NCBI RefSeq assembly: GCF_002843315.1
Contig: NZ_MVDD01000006.1
Location: 86,001 to 150,000, forward strand
DNA length: 64,000 bases
DNA from: Labilibaculum filiforme
Lineage (GTDB): Bacteria; Bacteroidota; Bacteroidia; Bacteroidales; Marinifilaceae
Reading direction: 5' to 3'
The notes beneath the pieces were generated by a model, which had not been told where the DNA came from, made no database searches, and saw nothing but the letters and a program-made list of their open reading frames with translations. How positions within the stretch are numbered: position 1 is the first letter of the stretch; each line of letters opens with the position of its first letter. Shown here piece by piece: positions 9,467 through 19,440 of this stretch. Both the position numbers and the translations under genes were made by a program.

Positions 9467-10612
9467 ATGAACAAACCATTAGAAGGAATATTAGTTATAG
9501 ACTTCAGTCAATATTTATCAGCGCCATCGGCAAGTTTACGTTTAGCTGATTTGGGTGCTCGCGTTATTAAAATTGAACAACCAAATACGGGCGACCTGAC
9601 CCGTGGCCTGTTTTTTTCGAATGTGGTAATGAACGAAGAATCATCGATGTTTCATGCCATTAATAGAAATAAGCAAAGCTATCAAGCCAATATGAAATCG
9701 GCTGTAGAAAGAGAAAAAGTGTATCATTTAATTCAAAAAGCCGATGTACTAATTCATAATTTTCGCCCAGGTGTGGTCGAGAAACTAGGAATTGAGTACA
9801 AGAAAGTGAAAGAATTGAATCCTGAGATTGTTTACGCCGAATTATCGGGTTACGGAAAAGAAGGCGTTTGGAAAAACAAAGCAGGTTTAGATTTACTCAT
9901 TCAATCCTTATCGGGGCTTACCCAATTAAATGGAAACGAAGGTGCTGGGCCGGTACCAATTGGCTTAGCTGTTGTTGATATTCTATCTGGAGCACATTTA
10001 GCTCAAGGAATACTAGCTTGTTTGTACCGTAAAATTACTAAAGGGAAAGGTGGTCGCGTTGAGGTATCAATGCTGGAATCTGCAATAGAATATCAATTCG
10101 AATCTGTTACTGCTTTCTTCCGCGACGGCGGAGAACCAACCATACGTGCAAAAAGCAATAGTGCACATGCCTATTTGGGAGCACCTTATGGCGTTTACAA
10201 AACTAAAAATGGATACATTGCCTTAGCTATGGGGCAAATTCCCTTTCTAGGAGAACTACTTGCTTGCCAAGCTCTTTTAAAATACACCGAGGTAGAGTCG
10301 TGGTTTACTCAAAGAGATGAAATTAAAGATATTTTGGGCGATCATTTACTGACCAAACCAACCGAAGACTGGCTGGCTGTATTAGAACCTGCTGATATTT
10401 GGTGTGCTGAAGTTATGGATTGGAAAACTCTTTTCGATACCGAAGCATTTAAAATATTACAGCTAATTCAGGAGGTGAAGATGAGCGATGGCTATTCATC
10501 CAAAACAACTCGTTGTCCTATTGAAATTAACGATTCCTATCTTTTATCAGAAATGGGTTCTCCAAAATTAGGCGAACACACAGAGTCAATTTCCAATGAA
10601 TTTGCATTGTAA
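9467..10612 (+). CDS. CaiB/BaiF family (class III) CoA-transferase, second copy
   Basis: I place the start at 9467 (MNKPLEGILVIDFSQ), one base after the preceding stop. An upstream in-frame ATG at 9422 would add 15 residues inside the previous gene and break the alignment with the paralog. From 9467 the length is 381, the same as the neighbour. LADLGARVIKIEQPNTGDL and DVLIHNFRPGVVEKLGIEY are conserved, and the catalytic Asp is Asp171 in GLAVVDILSGAHLAQG. The two copies share the same C-terminal TTRCPIEI-type ending. Both keep the catalytic residue, so neither looks like a dead subunit. Adjacent duplication and tight coupling suggest joint function. Confidence 0.88.
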   Translation: MNKPLEGILVIDFSQYLSAPSASLRLADLGARVIKIEQPNTGDLTRGLFFSNVVMNEESSMFHAINRNKQSYQANMKSAVEREKVYHLIQKADVLIHNFRPGVVEKLGIEYKKVKELNPEIVYAELSGYGKEGVWKNKAGLDLLIQSLSGLTQLNGNEGAGPVPIGLAVVDILSGAHLAQGILACLYRKITKGKGGRVEVSMLESAIEYQFESVTAFFRDGGEPTIRAKSNSAHAYLGAPYGVYKTKNGYIALAMGQIPFLGELLACQALLKYTEVESWFTQRDEIKDILGDHLLTKPTEDWLAVLEPADIWCAEVMDWKTLFDTEAFKILQLIQEVKMSDGYSSKTTRCPIEINDSYLLSEMGSPKLGEHTESISNEFAL

Positions 10613-10638
10613 AACTCAACCAATAAAAACACATTACG

Positions 10639-11421
10639 ATGAACGAAAATACATCTGAAATAGTAATAAGAAAAAACGGTAGAACAGTTTATATCAGCTT
10701 AAACAGACCATCTGCCAACAGTTATTACGAAGGTTTTTTAAAACAAATTTCAGAAGCAATAAAAAAAGCAAGTGCCGATACAGAAACTAAAGTAATCGTA
10801 CTAAACAGCACATCCGAAAAATTCTTTTGTGCTGGGGCTGATATTAAAATTTTTAGTTCGAATACAGTCGAGCAGAATAATAAAATGGTAGTTGCTGCGC
10901 GCGAGGTGTGCGCGGCTATCACCGAAAGTAAAAAAATAATTATCGCAGCCATAAAAGGACACTGCTTAGGAGGTGGATTAGAAATGGTTATGGCTTGTGA
11001 CATCCGTTTGGGCGCGGAAGGAAATTATTTAATTGGTTTACCAGAAGTAAAACTTGGATTAATGCCTGGAAATGGCGGAGCTCCTCGTATGATTGACCTT
11101 TTAGGCACCAGCCGAGCAATGGAACTTTTGGTAACCGGGAACAATATAAGTCCTCAAAAAGCATATGATTTTGGCTTATTCAATCAATTATTTCCTGCTG
11201 ATGAATTTGATGAAAATGTAGCTAAATATGTTGGAAATTTATCCAAAGGTGCAGGCGAAGCAATGGCTGCTATTAAGCATTACGTGCAGCATCATAAAGG
11301 AATGAATGCCCAACAAGGTCTCGATTATGAAACTGAATGTGTGAAAAAACTCTACGATACACCAGATGCGAAGGAAGGATTTCTGGCTTTTGTTGAAAAA
11401 CGCGACCCAAAATATATTTAA
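10639..11421 (+). CDS. Enoyl-CoA hydratase/isomerase (crotonase) family protein
   Basis: The 260-residue length is usual for the family. The oxyanion-hole segments are present: FFCAGADIKIF and AAIKGHCLGGGLEMVMACDIR. Both glutamates used for water addition in hydratases are present, Glu115 in GGGLEM and Glu136 in GLPEVKLGLMPGNGG. This favours hydratase over the isomerase or dehalogenase members of the superfamily. It sits 26 bp behind the second CoA-transferase and 22 bp before the aldehyde dehydrogenase, so it probably acts on the CoA ester made by the transferases. Confidence 0.88.
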   Translation: MNENTSEIVIRKNGRTVYISLNRPSANSYYEGFLKQISEAIKKASADTETKVIVLNSTSEKFFCAGADIKIFSSNTVEQNNKMVVAAREVCAAITESKKIIIAAIKGHCLGGGLEMVMACDIRLGAEGNYLIGLPEVKLGLMPGNGGAPRMIDLLGTSRAMELLVTGNNISPQKAYDFGLFNQLFPADEFDENVAKYVGNLSKGAGEAMAAIKHYVQHHKGMNAQQGLDYETECVKKLYDTPDAKEGFLAFVEKRDPKYI

Positions 11422-11443
11422 TCATCACCTAAAATAAATACCA

Positions 11444-12901
11444 ATGAATCAGGATATAAAACATTACCCGTGCTTTATTAACGGCGAGTGGTTAGACTCT
11501 ACTATTCGCGAATCTATTGCTGTTGAAAACCCTGCAAACAATGAAGTATTTGCAACCGTTACTGCATGTACAACAGAGGATGTTCAATATGCGCTCGAAA
11601 GTTCTGAGAAAGCACAATTAGGCTGGCAATTATTACCTGCACAAACTCGGGCAAATTATTTATTTGCCATTTGCGACAGATTAAAAGCAGAACGCGAGCA
11701 CTTTGCCAAACTATTGGTAATGGAGCAAGGGAAAACATATCCTGAAGCATTGGGTGAAGTAGATGATACGGTTCGTTACATCAGCTATTCGGCGGAGGCT
11801 GCCAGAAGAATTCAGGGAGCAATTTTTCCAACAGAATTGCCAAACGAGCGATTAAGTATTTATAAAGTACCTTATGGAGTAACAGTTGCTTTGTGTGCTT
11901 TTAATTATCCTCTAGCACTAATCGGACGAAAAATTGGTCCGGCATTGGCTACCGGGAATACCATGATTATTAAACCTCATGATTTAACTCCTGTTACCGC
12001 TTCGGAATTTTGCCGTTTGGTAGAAGATGCTGGAGTGCCCAGAGGTGTAATTAATATGGTTGCAACGAAAACAGCTCAAGCTGCATCTTTACTGGTTGAA
12101 AGTCCTATTACTAAGCTAATTAGTTTAACAGGAAGCACAAATGCCGGGCGCGCTATGTACCGTGCATCGGCCAATAACATTACGGGTTTAATTCTAGAGT
12201 TAGGTGGCAAAGCTCCATTTATTGTTTGCGACGATGCTAATATTGATAAAGCAGTTGAAGCTGCTGCAATTTCGCGTTATGCCAACTGCGGTCAGGTTTG
12301 TATCTGCAACGAAATGGTTATGGTCGATGAGAAAATTGCTGATGAATTCACCGAAAAATTGATTAAGCGCGTGCAGCAAATAAAAGTGGGTGATCCTTTC
12401 GCTGCCAGTACCAATATGGGGCCAAATGTAAGTAGCCTTGGTTTGGAACGTGTTCACAATTTAGTAAAGGATGACGTAGCAAACGGAGCCGAACTTGTAA
12501 TGGGTGGCGGAAAACCAGATGGAGCACAATTTGAAAATGGAAATTGGTACGCGCCAACAATCCTTACCAATATCAACAAGGATCATTCCACCTTAAAATC
12601 GGAACTTTTTGCTCCAGTACTTCCCATCATGAAAGTTTCAGGATTCGAAGAAGCTTTGACACTATGCAATGCACGTGAAGAAGGATTATCAGCTTATTTG
12701 TATACCAACGATTACAAACGACACCAATTGGCGATTGATCAACTGCAAGTGGGTACCATCTTTATCAACAAACATATTGTAGGCTACATTCAAGGCTATC
12801 ACTCTGGACACAAAACTTCTGGTCTTGGTGGTGAAGATGGCGTTTTCGGCATGGATGAATATTTACAAAAACGTACAATTTATCTGGATTACTCAGAATA
12901 A
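11444..12901 (+). CDS. AldA-like NAD-dependent aldehyde dehydrogenase
   Basis: The 485-residue protein has the aldehyde dehydrogenase core: NAD-binding [13 protein letters not shown], the general-base Glu in [11 protein letters not shown], and the catalytic Cys in [10 protein letters not shown]. The C-terminal ending [31 protein letters not shown] closely resembles E. coli lactaldehyde/glycolaldehyde dehydrogenase AldA, and GQVC(I/N)C is also AldA-like. It likely oxidises a short hydroxy-aldehyde to the acid. In this operon the acid could then be a CoA acceptor for the CaiB-type enzymes. The specific aldehyde is an inference. Confidence 0.88.
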   Translation: MNQDIKHYPCFINGEWLDSTIRESIAVENPANNEVFATVTACTTEDVQYALESSEKAQLGWQLLPAQTRANYLFAICDRLKAEREHFAKLLVMEQGKTYPEALGEVDDTVRYISYSAEAARRIQGAIFPTELPNERLSIYKVPYGVTVALCAFNYPLALIGRKIGPALATGNTMIIKPHDLTPVTASEFCRLVEDAGVPRGVINMVATKTAQAASLLVESPITKLISLTGSTNAGRAMYRASANNITGLILELGGKAPFIVCDDANIDKAVEAAAISRYANCGQVCICNEMVMVDEKIADEFTEKLIKRVQQIKVGDPFAASTNMGPNVSSLGLERVHNLVKDDVANGAELVMGGGKPDGAQFENGNWYAPTILTNINKDHSTLKSELFAPVLPIMKVSGFEEALTLCNAREEGLSAYLYTNDYKRHQLAIDQLQVGTIFINKHIVGYIQGYHSGHKTSGLGGEDGVFGMDEYLQKRTIYLDYSE

Positions 12902-12923
12902 TTTCAACTAAAAACTTTCAACT

Positions 12924-13949
12924 ATGGGTATAGGTATTATTTGGGTTTTGTTAGCTGCAATCCTATTGGGGTTTTATGCACTACCCAGCAAATCGGTAAA
13001 AAGCTACTCACTAGAAAACTTGTGGGGTGCATTTTGGATGGCTGCCATGTTTGTGGTTCCAGTTTTAGCAGGTGTTCTGTTGGTAAACGGATTGGGTGCT
13101 ACTTATGCACAAGTTCCCAATAACATTTTTATTAGTATTTTGGCACTTAGCGTTTTATGGGGTCTTGGGAATTTACTTTGGGGAATCAGTATTTCAAAAA
13201 TTGGAATGGCCTTGGGCTTTTCACTTTTAATTGGAATCTCTACTTTGGTAGGATCAATACTTCCCTTTTTTATGGGCGGATTTGATCAACTTTCCACTCC
13301 TGGTGGTCTAGTTATTTTAGCAGGTATTTTTGTGATTATGCTAGGAATTATTGCCAATGGGAAAGCCGGACTCTTGCGCGAAGAAGGCAATGAAAAAGAT
13401 GCCGAATCGAGTAAGAAAAATATGCGTATTGGAATTATCATGTGTGTAGTTGGTGGTATTAGTGCTGCTGGTTTTAATCTTGCCTATCATGTAGCCGATA
13501 ATATTGGACACATTGGTGCTATTTCGCAAGAACAATATGGTAACGCTCCTTGGATTGCAAGAATTGCTGTTATGCTTCCCTCCTTTATTGGTAGTGGTTT
13601 AGCTACAGTTCTTTACTTTTCCTATCAGCTTTCTAAAAATAAAACTTGGGGACAATTTAAAGCTCCGGAAAGCTCAAAAAATATTTTTCTGATTTTAATT
13701 ATGGCATTGGTTTATTGTGCCTCCCTTATTATTTATGGTTTGGGTGCTTATAAACTAGGTGCATTAGGAACATCAGTAGGTTTTGCAATTTTTCAAACTA
13801 GTTGTATTATGGTAGCTAATATACTTGGTATATTTACAGGAGAATGGAAAAGTGCAGGCTCGAAGAGTAAAAATTGGATGTACTCTGGATTAGCTGTTAT
13901 GGCAGTAGGTATTGTTATAGTTGCCTACGGAAATTTCATGCTAGCCTAA
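12924..13949 (+). CDS. RhaT/GRP-family sugar permease
   Basis: The 341-residue integral membrane protein has about ten hydrophobic segments. Its opening (GIGIIWVLLAAILLGFYALP, then KSVKSYSLENLWGAFW) and the repeated LWGLGNLLWGISISKIGMALGFSL pattern match the L-rhamnose/H+ symporter RhaT in the drug/metabolite transporter superfamily. It is the last gene of the operon, 22 bp behind the dehydrogenase, and a terminator follows. It is the probable importer for the pathway. A rhamnose-like or other deoxy sugar is possible, but no rhamnose isomerase, kinase or aldolase gene is present here. Confidence 0.82.
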   Translation: MGIGIIWVLLAAILLGFYALPSKSVKSYSLENLWGAFWMAAMFVVPVLAGVLLVNGLGATYAQVPNNIFISILALSVLWGLGNLLWGISISKIGMALGFSLLIGISTLVGSILPFFMGGFDQLSTPGGLVILAGIFVIMLGIIANGKAGLLREEGNEKDAESSKKNMRIGIIMCVVGGISAAGFNLAYHVADNIGHIGAISQEQYGNAPWIARIAVMLPSFIGSGLATVLYFSYQLSKNKTWGQFKAPESSKNIFLILIMALVYCASLIIYGLGAYKLGALGTSVGFAIFQTSCIMVANILGIFTGEWKSAGSKSKNWMYSGLAVMAVGIVIVAYGNFMLA

Positions 13950-13990
13950 ATAAAATTACCTCTTCTGGTTAGAAGATAAAAAATAAAATT

Positions 13991-14029
13991 GCCATCCTTT
14001 GAGATTTCTCAATTACGGATGGCTTTTTT
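13991..14029 (+). terminator. Rho-independent terminator of the CoA-transferase operon
   Basis: GCCATCC (13991-13997) pairs with GGATGGC (14017-14023), with an inner GAGA/TCTC element and then six T residues. It lies 42 bp after the transporter stop codon. Confidence 0.75.
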
Positions 14030-14187
14030 ATGTTCCAACTTTTCACGACCTCATCCCTAATTCATTTTGCTAGTTCCCTCTCCTGCAGGAGATGCTTAGA
14101 CTGAGATTTTACATCTAGTAAAGCCATTCTTTTCCAATCAATTTTCATATATCGCCAAACGTATGCTCTCTAACAATTTGCTTCTAT

Positions 14188-14195
14188 TATCTTTG
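14188..14195 (+). promoter_or_regulatory. -7 promoter element upstream of the FUSC gene
   Basis: TATCTTTG matches TAnnTTTG and is followed by GCA, as in many Bacteroidota promoters. It lies about 25 bp before the ATG at 14221, which is directly preceded by the purine-rich AAAAGGA. No clear TTG is seen at -33. Confidence 0.45.
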
Positions 14196-14220
14196 CATTT
14201 TTAATACAAGATAAAAAGGA

Positions 14221-16362
14221 ATGAATAAATTGACACTCGACAGGTTTCAAGGGAAAGGATGGTACGAATTCTTAGTTAAGAATTTGTGGAGGTATCCCAA
14301 CAGATTACTTGCCTTAAAAGCCGCCATTGCAATGGGACTTTTGCTAATTCCTTTTCTTTTTTATGGAGCTGGTTTTATGGGAGTTACTCTTGCCTTAGGT
14401 GCACTGGCAGGAGCTCTTTCCGAAACCGACGATCATCCCAAAGGACGTGTAAAAGCACTTGCGCTCACCATTATCAGTTTTATGATTTCGAGTGCTTCGG
14501 TTGAAATATTGCGTCCTTTTCCCATTCTTTTTGGTATTGGATTAATTGGTTCTACCATTACATTTATTATTGTTGGTGGATTGGGGGAACGATACCGAGG
14601 CGTTACTTTCGGAGCCTTATTGGTAGCCATTTACACCATGTTGGGTGCCGATTTATCCCCAAATTGGTACTGGCAGCCCTTGCTTTTGCCTGCGGGAGCT
14701 TTGTGTTACGGATTGCTCTCTCTCCTATTACTTACCTTACGTCCAAACCGATTGTTGGAAGAACAACTTGCTCAGGCGTTCGAGGATCTGAGCTTGTACA
14801 TGAAAGAAAAAGCAAGACTTTTCCCGAGTGATTCTAAATCGCAAGAAAAAATTCGCGGTCGATTGGCTACCTTAAATATTCAATTCATTAACTCACTGGA
14901 AAGATGCAAAAATGTACTCAACTCCTACTCCGATGCTGTCGACGATCCGAATGCACTGCGCCCTTATCTGCATAAATTTGTACTCCTACAAAGTTTGCAC
15001 GAAAGAGCCTCATCGAGTCACGAACGTTACGATTTAATAAGCGATGAAGCCGATAATACCGAAATTTTAGAAGGCTTGGGGCAACTACTATTACAATTAT
15101 CATTGGCGACTCATGAGGTTTCGAAAAGTTTACTGATGGGCACTATCTACCAGCATCCAGTTGCTCTAAAATGGACAATTGCTGCCTTAAAAGATAAAAT
15201 TGCCAAACAAAGCCATACCACTAAGAGTACAAACCTTAGCCTACTGCTCCAAAATCTCACCCAGTCCCATTTTTCTTTGCAAAATATGAACTATTATGTG
15301 GATTCGGGATTGCTTCCAAAGGTAGATAGAGACACAAAAAATTTGTGGCAAAAACTAAGAGAACAGTTAAGTTGGACACATCCTCGATTTCGTTATGCCA
15401 TTCGCCTGAGTACTTGTTTTCTGATTGGCTACCTTCTTATTTTGGCTTTCGATCTTGAAAAAGGATATTGGATTTTACTAACTAGCTTATTTGTATGCCA
15501 GCCTAGTTACAGCGAAACAAGACAGCGTCTTTTTCAACGAATTGTAGGCACTTTAAGCGGTGTGGTAATTGGCGTTTCCATTGTTCAGTTATTACCTACC
15601 GTTGCAGGACAGGCAGTACTTATGCTAGTTGCCGCTTATGCCTTTTTTGTTTGGTTGCGAAAAAACTATGCAATATCGGTTGTGTTTGTTACCATTTTCG
15701 TGATTGCAGCTTTTAATTTAATTGCAGGCAAAGGTGTAATCGTTATGGGTGCAAGAATGATGGATACTATAATTGGGGCTTTACTCGCAATTGCTGTTGT
15801 TCGGTTTATGTGGCCCGATTGGCAATACAAACGTCTGCCTAATCTTCTTTCGTCGGCATTGGAAAAAAACCACAACTACTTTAGTGCAATTCTGCTTGAT
15901 TACAAAGAATCACAAGAAGATGATTTGAACTATCGAATTGCCAGGTATCGGGCACATCAGGCCGATAACGCACTCGCATTATCGTGGCGAGGAATGAGAT
16001 TGGAACCTAAAAAACATCAGAAATTTCAGAAACATGCCTTTACATTAACCTATCTCAATCATGCTTTACTGTCGTACTTATCGGCTTTAGGCTCGCATCG
16101 AGATATCAAAAACTACATTAGCGACGACCAATGGGAAATGTTTCTTAGTATCGAGATCGAGCTAAGAAAAGCTGTTAGTGGATTGCAAAAATCGGAATCC
16201 TGTGCTTCTACACAAAGCATTAAAACGTTTATTGATGATTTAGGACAAAGAATCACAGATGTGGAACGAGGTACCGAGCGTCAAAAATTGGTTTTGCTAT
16301 ACAATATTGCCGAGGTTACGGAACAATTATTACAAGAAGCATCGGAATTATTTCAGGAGTAA
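14221..16362 (+). CDS. FUSC/YccS-like inner membrane transporter
   Basis: The 713-residue protein has two groups of hydrophobic helices (about 30-180 and 390-540). Each is followed by a long soluble helical region, the two-repeat layout of YccS/YhfK and plant aluminium-activated or fusaric-acid resistance (FUSC) proteins. The second repeat contains FLIGYLLILAFDLEKGYWILLTSLFVCQPSYSE-type sequence, and the Q-P-S-Y-S-E-T motif after GYW is characteristic of the family. It probably exports small organic acids or other anionic compounds. It stands alone, with its own promoter and RBS-like sequence. Confidence 0.85.
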   Translation: MNKLTLDRFQGKGWYEFLVKNLWRYPNRLLALKAAIAMGLLLIPFLFYGAGFMGVTLALGALAGALSETDDHPKGRVKALALTIISFMISSASVEILRPFPILFGIGLIGSTITFIIVGGLGERYRGVTFGALLVAIYTMLGADLSPNWYWQPLLLPAGALCYGLLSLLLLTLRPNRLLEEQLAQAFEDLSLYMKEKARLFPSDSKSQEKIRGRLATLNIQFINSLERCKNVLNSYSDAVDDPNALRPYLHKFVLLQSLHERASSSHERYDLISDEADNTEILEGLGQLLLQLSLATHEVSKSLLMGTIYQHPVALKWTIAALKDKIAKQSHTTKSTNLSLLLQNLTQSHFSLQNMNYYVDSGLLPKVDRDTKNLWQKLREQLSWTHPRFRYAIRLSTCFLIGYLLILAFDLEKGYWILLTSLFVCQPSYSETRQRLFQRIVGTLSGVVIGVSIVQLLPTVAGQAVLMLVAAYAFFVWLRKNYAISVVFVTIFVIAAFNLIAGKGVIVMGARMMDTIIGALLAIAVVRFMWPDWQYKRLPNLLSSALEKNHNYFSAILLDYKESQEDDLNYRIARYRAHQADNALALSWRGMRLEPKKHQKFQKHAFTLTYLNHALLSYLSALGSHRDIKNYISDDQWEMFLSIEIELRKAVSGLQKSESCASTQSIKTFIDDLGQRITDVERGTERQKLVLLYNIAEVTEQLLQEASELFQE

Positions 16363-16695
16363 ATTTCAACCAGGCATGAACGAAACCGAATACTCAACCC
16401 AACAACCTAATAATCAGCCATAAGAAAGTAAAATGATTACATTAATTCTTCGATGGCTGTACGCCTAAACTTAAGAACATTTAATTTTGTTACTCCACGC
16501 ATCGCTTTTTAATTATGCCGTAGTGCAGAATTGAAACACCACCAGCAAACAGCATATTTATCACAACTTGTTGTTTTTCAATTGGTGTTCGTAATTTACG
16601 AAAATGTATACATTTTGAACCAAAATGTTTAAGTAGAAAACACTCTTCATTAGCGAACTTTGTACCAAGATAATTTTATTAAAAAGAATTGAATT
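16363..16695. other. Intergenic region with a palindrome
   Basis: I see no gene in this 333-bp stretch. The only structured element is a perfect 16-bp palindrome, listed separately. The rest is AT-rich upstream sequence of the short-chain dehydrogenase gene. Confidence 0.5.
16601..16616. promoter_or_regulatory. Perfect 16-bp palindrome, operator-like
   Basis: AAAATGTATACATTTT is fully self-complementary and lies 80 bp upstream of the short-chain dehydrogenase start, a plausible position for a dimeric regulator. AT-rich palindromes arise often by chance in such DNA, so function is unproven. Confidence 0.3.
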
Positions 16696-17649
16696 ATGAC
16701 TAATAATAAAAAATTTGGAACAAAAGGATGGACACCGGACTTAATGAAGGTGCAGAAAGGCAAAATATTTTTAATCACCGGTGCTAACAGCGGTACGGGA
16801 TTTGAGGCTTCGAAGATACTTCTATCTAAAGGGGCAAAAGTAGTGATGCTGAACCGGAATCCTGAAAAATCAGAAAATGCCATTGCTACATTAAAACAAA
16901 AGCTTGGAAATAATATCGATGTGTCTTTTATACGTATGGATCTGGCAGAACAGGCTTCCATAAGAAAAGCAGCAGAAAAGATTCTTGAAGTGATTCCTCG
17001 CATAGATGCACTATTGTGCAATGGTGCCATCGCCCAAGTGCCTAAACAAAAATTCACTAAGGATGGCTTCGAAAGTCAGATTGGGGTGAATCATTACGGT
17101 CACTTTTTACTTCAAGCCTTACTCTTTCCTCTGATTGAAAAATCTAAAGGGAGAATTGTAGTTGTAGGTAGTGAAGGGTATAAAATGGGTATAAAAACAA
17201 TCCAATTCGATGACATAAACTGGAATAAGAATTACAGCCCTAATGATGCCTATAGCCAAAGTAAATTGGCACAGATCATGTGTGTTTACGAACTGCAGAA
17301 TCGGTTAAAAAAGGCGGGTAAAAAGGATGTCAAAATTTATGCCTGTCATCCTGGTGCTTCTTCTACCTCATTGATAAAAACCAGCGGTAGCTTACTAACA
17401 CGCTTCATATGGCAACTGATGAAACTGTCTCCATTGGTACAATCAGCAAAAAAAGGCTCCTATCCCGAACTCATGTGTGCCACCGAAGAAGAGTTGAATC
17501 AGAAAGGATTTTATGGTCCTACAGGTCGAAATTATTGGACTGGTGCAGTAGGCGAATGTGAATTAGAACCTCATGCCACAGATAAAACAGTATCGAATAA
17601 GCTGTGGACCCTATCGGAAAAAGAAACAGGTATAAAGTGGAATTTTTAA
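16696..17649 (+). CDS. Short-chain dehydrogenase/reductase (retinol-dehydrogenase-like)
   Basis: The 317-residue protein has the classical SDR signatures: cofactor-binding ITGANSGTGFEAS (TGxxxGxG), an Arg in the NRNP segment that favours NADP, the LLCNGAIAQ (NNAG-equivalent) strand, and the catalytic pair in YSQSKLAQIM. The layout resembles the retinol dehydrogenase/WWOX-like branch. The substrate is unknown. The gene is 11 bp upstream of a small membrane protein and probably co-transcribed with it. Confidence 0.85.
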   Translation: MTNNKKFGTKGWTPDLMKVQKGKIFLITGANSGTGFEASKILLSKGAKVVMLNRNPEKSENAIATLKQKLGNNIDVSFIRMDLAEQASIRKAAEKILEVIPRIDALLCNGAIAQVPKQKFTKDGFESQIGVNHYGHFLLQALLFPLIEKSKGRIVVVGSEGYKMGIKTIQFDDINWNKNYSPNDAYSQSKLAQIMCVYELQNRLKKAGKKDVKIYACHPGASSTSLIKTSGSLLTRFIWQLMKLSPLVQSAKKGSYPELMCATEEELNQKGFYGPTGRNYWTGAVGECELEPHATDKTVSNKLWTLSEKETGIKWNF

Positions 17650-17660
17650 AAACATAAAAC

Positions 17661-18203
17661 ATGGAAATACTAAAAACAGCTACCGATTGGGCAAAAGCCG
17701 AAGTTTTTTCAACCTCATTCTTTATTCTTTTCGGAGCCATCTTTGTTGTAGTAAGCATAGGCTTTTGGCAGTTAGGAAAAACAGATTTAGCGAAAGCATA
17801 TATCGTTCCCACCTTGGTAGCCGGTGCTATACTTTTAACCATTGGGATTGGATTATTTTTTACCAATATATCAAGAATTTCAAACTTTACAGACGACTAT
17901 AATCAGGATGCTTCAGCTTTTGTGCAGTTAGAAATTGATCGTGTCGATAAAACTTTAAAGGAATATAAAACCGTAGTTTTTAAAGCCATTCCTCTAATTA
18001 TTGCTTCATGCGCGCTATTAATTCTATTCGTGAATGCCCCAATTTGGCGAGCGAGTATAATTACTAGCATTGCTATGCTAATCGTTATTTTATTAATAGA
18101 CGGCACTGCCCATGCAAGAATTGAAGTCTATAAAGAACAATTAGCAGTAGCAAAAACCAGCATAACCAAAACGTATACACAGCATACACAGGTAAAAGAT
18201 TGA
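17661..18203 (+). CDS. Small four-helix membrane protein of unknown function
   Basis: The 180-residue protein has two N-terminal membrane segments (about 17-40 and 48-68), a charged loop with NFTDDYNQDASAF, then two more membrane segments (about 110-125 and 130-147) and a polar tail. I do not recognise a named family. It follows the short-chain dehydrogenase by 11 bp. Confidence 0.7.
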   Translation: MEILKTATDWAKAEVFSTSFFILFGAIFVVVSIGFWQLGKTDLAKAYIVPTLVAGAILLTIGIGLFFTNISRISNFTDDYNQDASAFVQLEIDRVDKTLKEYKTVVFKAIPLIIASCALLILFVNAPIWRASIITSIAMLIVILLIDGTAHARIEVYKEQLAVAKTSITKTYTQHTQVKD

Positions 18204-18433
18204 GAAGCTTTTAATCGCCCTTACTGCAATGCGTCTAGCTACTATTTTTTAAATATTTGATAAGATTGTATGTTACAAGCACAGCTAATCCTTTATACCT
18301 ATCGGACTTGCAACAAATTATAATTTTACATTAAATTTGTAGTAATAAAATGAGCATTCCTATTTCTTCAGGTAGCAACAAGCCCCTAAATGCGAGTTCC
18401 ATGAGTCATCATTAAAATATTAATTTTAAACAA

Positions 18434-19357
18434 ATGAATCATATAAACTTTAAAAATATTACAGAATTCAATCTGGCTCAGAATTTACCTGAACCTGAGA
18501 ATCCTCTTTTTAGTATTGGTAGTAAAACGATGAATGTTAACAAGATACAAAATTGTGTTTCGTCGAACAAAGAAGTGAACTACACCAACCATTTTTACAT
18601 TATCAGTCTTAAAAATATTGTTTCGGGTGAAATAATTTATGGCAGAACAAAATATGATTGCAATACAGGAACCTTGTTGTTTTCAGCTCCTAATCAAACG
18701 TATACTGTAAAGGATGTTGTGATTAGTTCTGAATCTTGGTTTATGGCTTTTCACGAAGATTTTATTCGAGGATTGGATATTCAGAAGCGAATTAAGAAAT
18801 ACAATTTCTTCAATTACAATGTTAACGAAGCTTTGCACCTTTCTCCAAAGGAGGAACAAACCATAAAAACAGTATTCCGAAATATTGAAACTGAGTACCA
18901 AAATAATCAGGATGAGTTCAGTAAAGAAATCATCATTTCTCATTTGGAAACACTTTTAAAATATGCCGATCGCTTTTACAAACGTCAGTTTCTAAATCGT
19001 AAAGAAATAAATAAAAGCCTGATTACTAGATTTAAAGATATTTTAGGTGCTTACTATGATAAAGGACAATTATCGGAAAAAGGAATTCCTACAGTAGAAT
19101 GGTTAGCCAATCAATTGGGAGTGAGCCATCGTTATATGAGCGACACGATTAAAGCAGAAACAGGCAAGACAGCAATAGACCAAATTAACCTGTATTTGAT
19201 TGAAGAAGCTAAAAATTTATTACTTGCACCTAACGCTTCCATTTCCGAGACTGCATTTAAATTGGGATTTGAATATCCACAATACTTTTCACGCCTATTC
19301 AAAAAGAAAACAGGACTTAGTCCAAAAGAATACATCGAATCGGCATCTTTGAACTAA
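18434..19357 (+). CDS. AraC-family transcriptional regulator
   Basis: The 307-residue protein has an N-terminal sensor-like region and a C-terminal AraC/XylS DNA-binding domain with two helix-turn-helix units. The first is around VEWLANQLGVSHRYMSDTIK; the second is ASISETAFKLGFEYPQYFSR, followed by LFKKKTGLSPKEYI. Bacteroidota proteins of this type often sit beside the oxidoreductase they control, so the upstream dehydrogenase pair is a plausible target. Confidence 0.88.
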   Translation: MNHINFKNITEFNLAQNLPEPENPLFSIGSKTMNVNKIQNCVSSNKEVNYTNHFYIISLKNIVSGEIIYGRTKYDCNTGTLLFSAPNQTYTVKDVVISSESWFMAFHEDFIRGLDIQKRIKKYNFFNYNVNEALHLSPKEEQTIKTVFRNIETEYQNNQDEFSKEIIISHLETLLKYADRFYKRQFLNRKEINKSLITRFKDILGAYYDKGQLSEKGIPTVEWLANQLGVSHRYMSDTIKAETGKTAIDQINLYLIEEAKNLLLAPNASISETAFKLGFEYPQYFSRLFKKKTGLSPKEYIESASLN

Positions 19358-19440
19358 TTCTAAAGCCTTAGAATTAATAAGTAAACCATAGAAACCTGCA
19401 CATGGCTTCCCCTGTAAAATATAAATTTCCTCTTAACAAT

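Noticed and set aside
16650-17057. 135-codon minus-strand open frame
   Set aside because: It is antisense to the short-chain dehydrogenase Rossmann domain and has no recognisable features.
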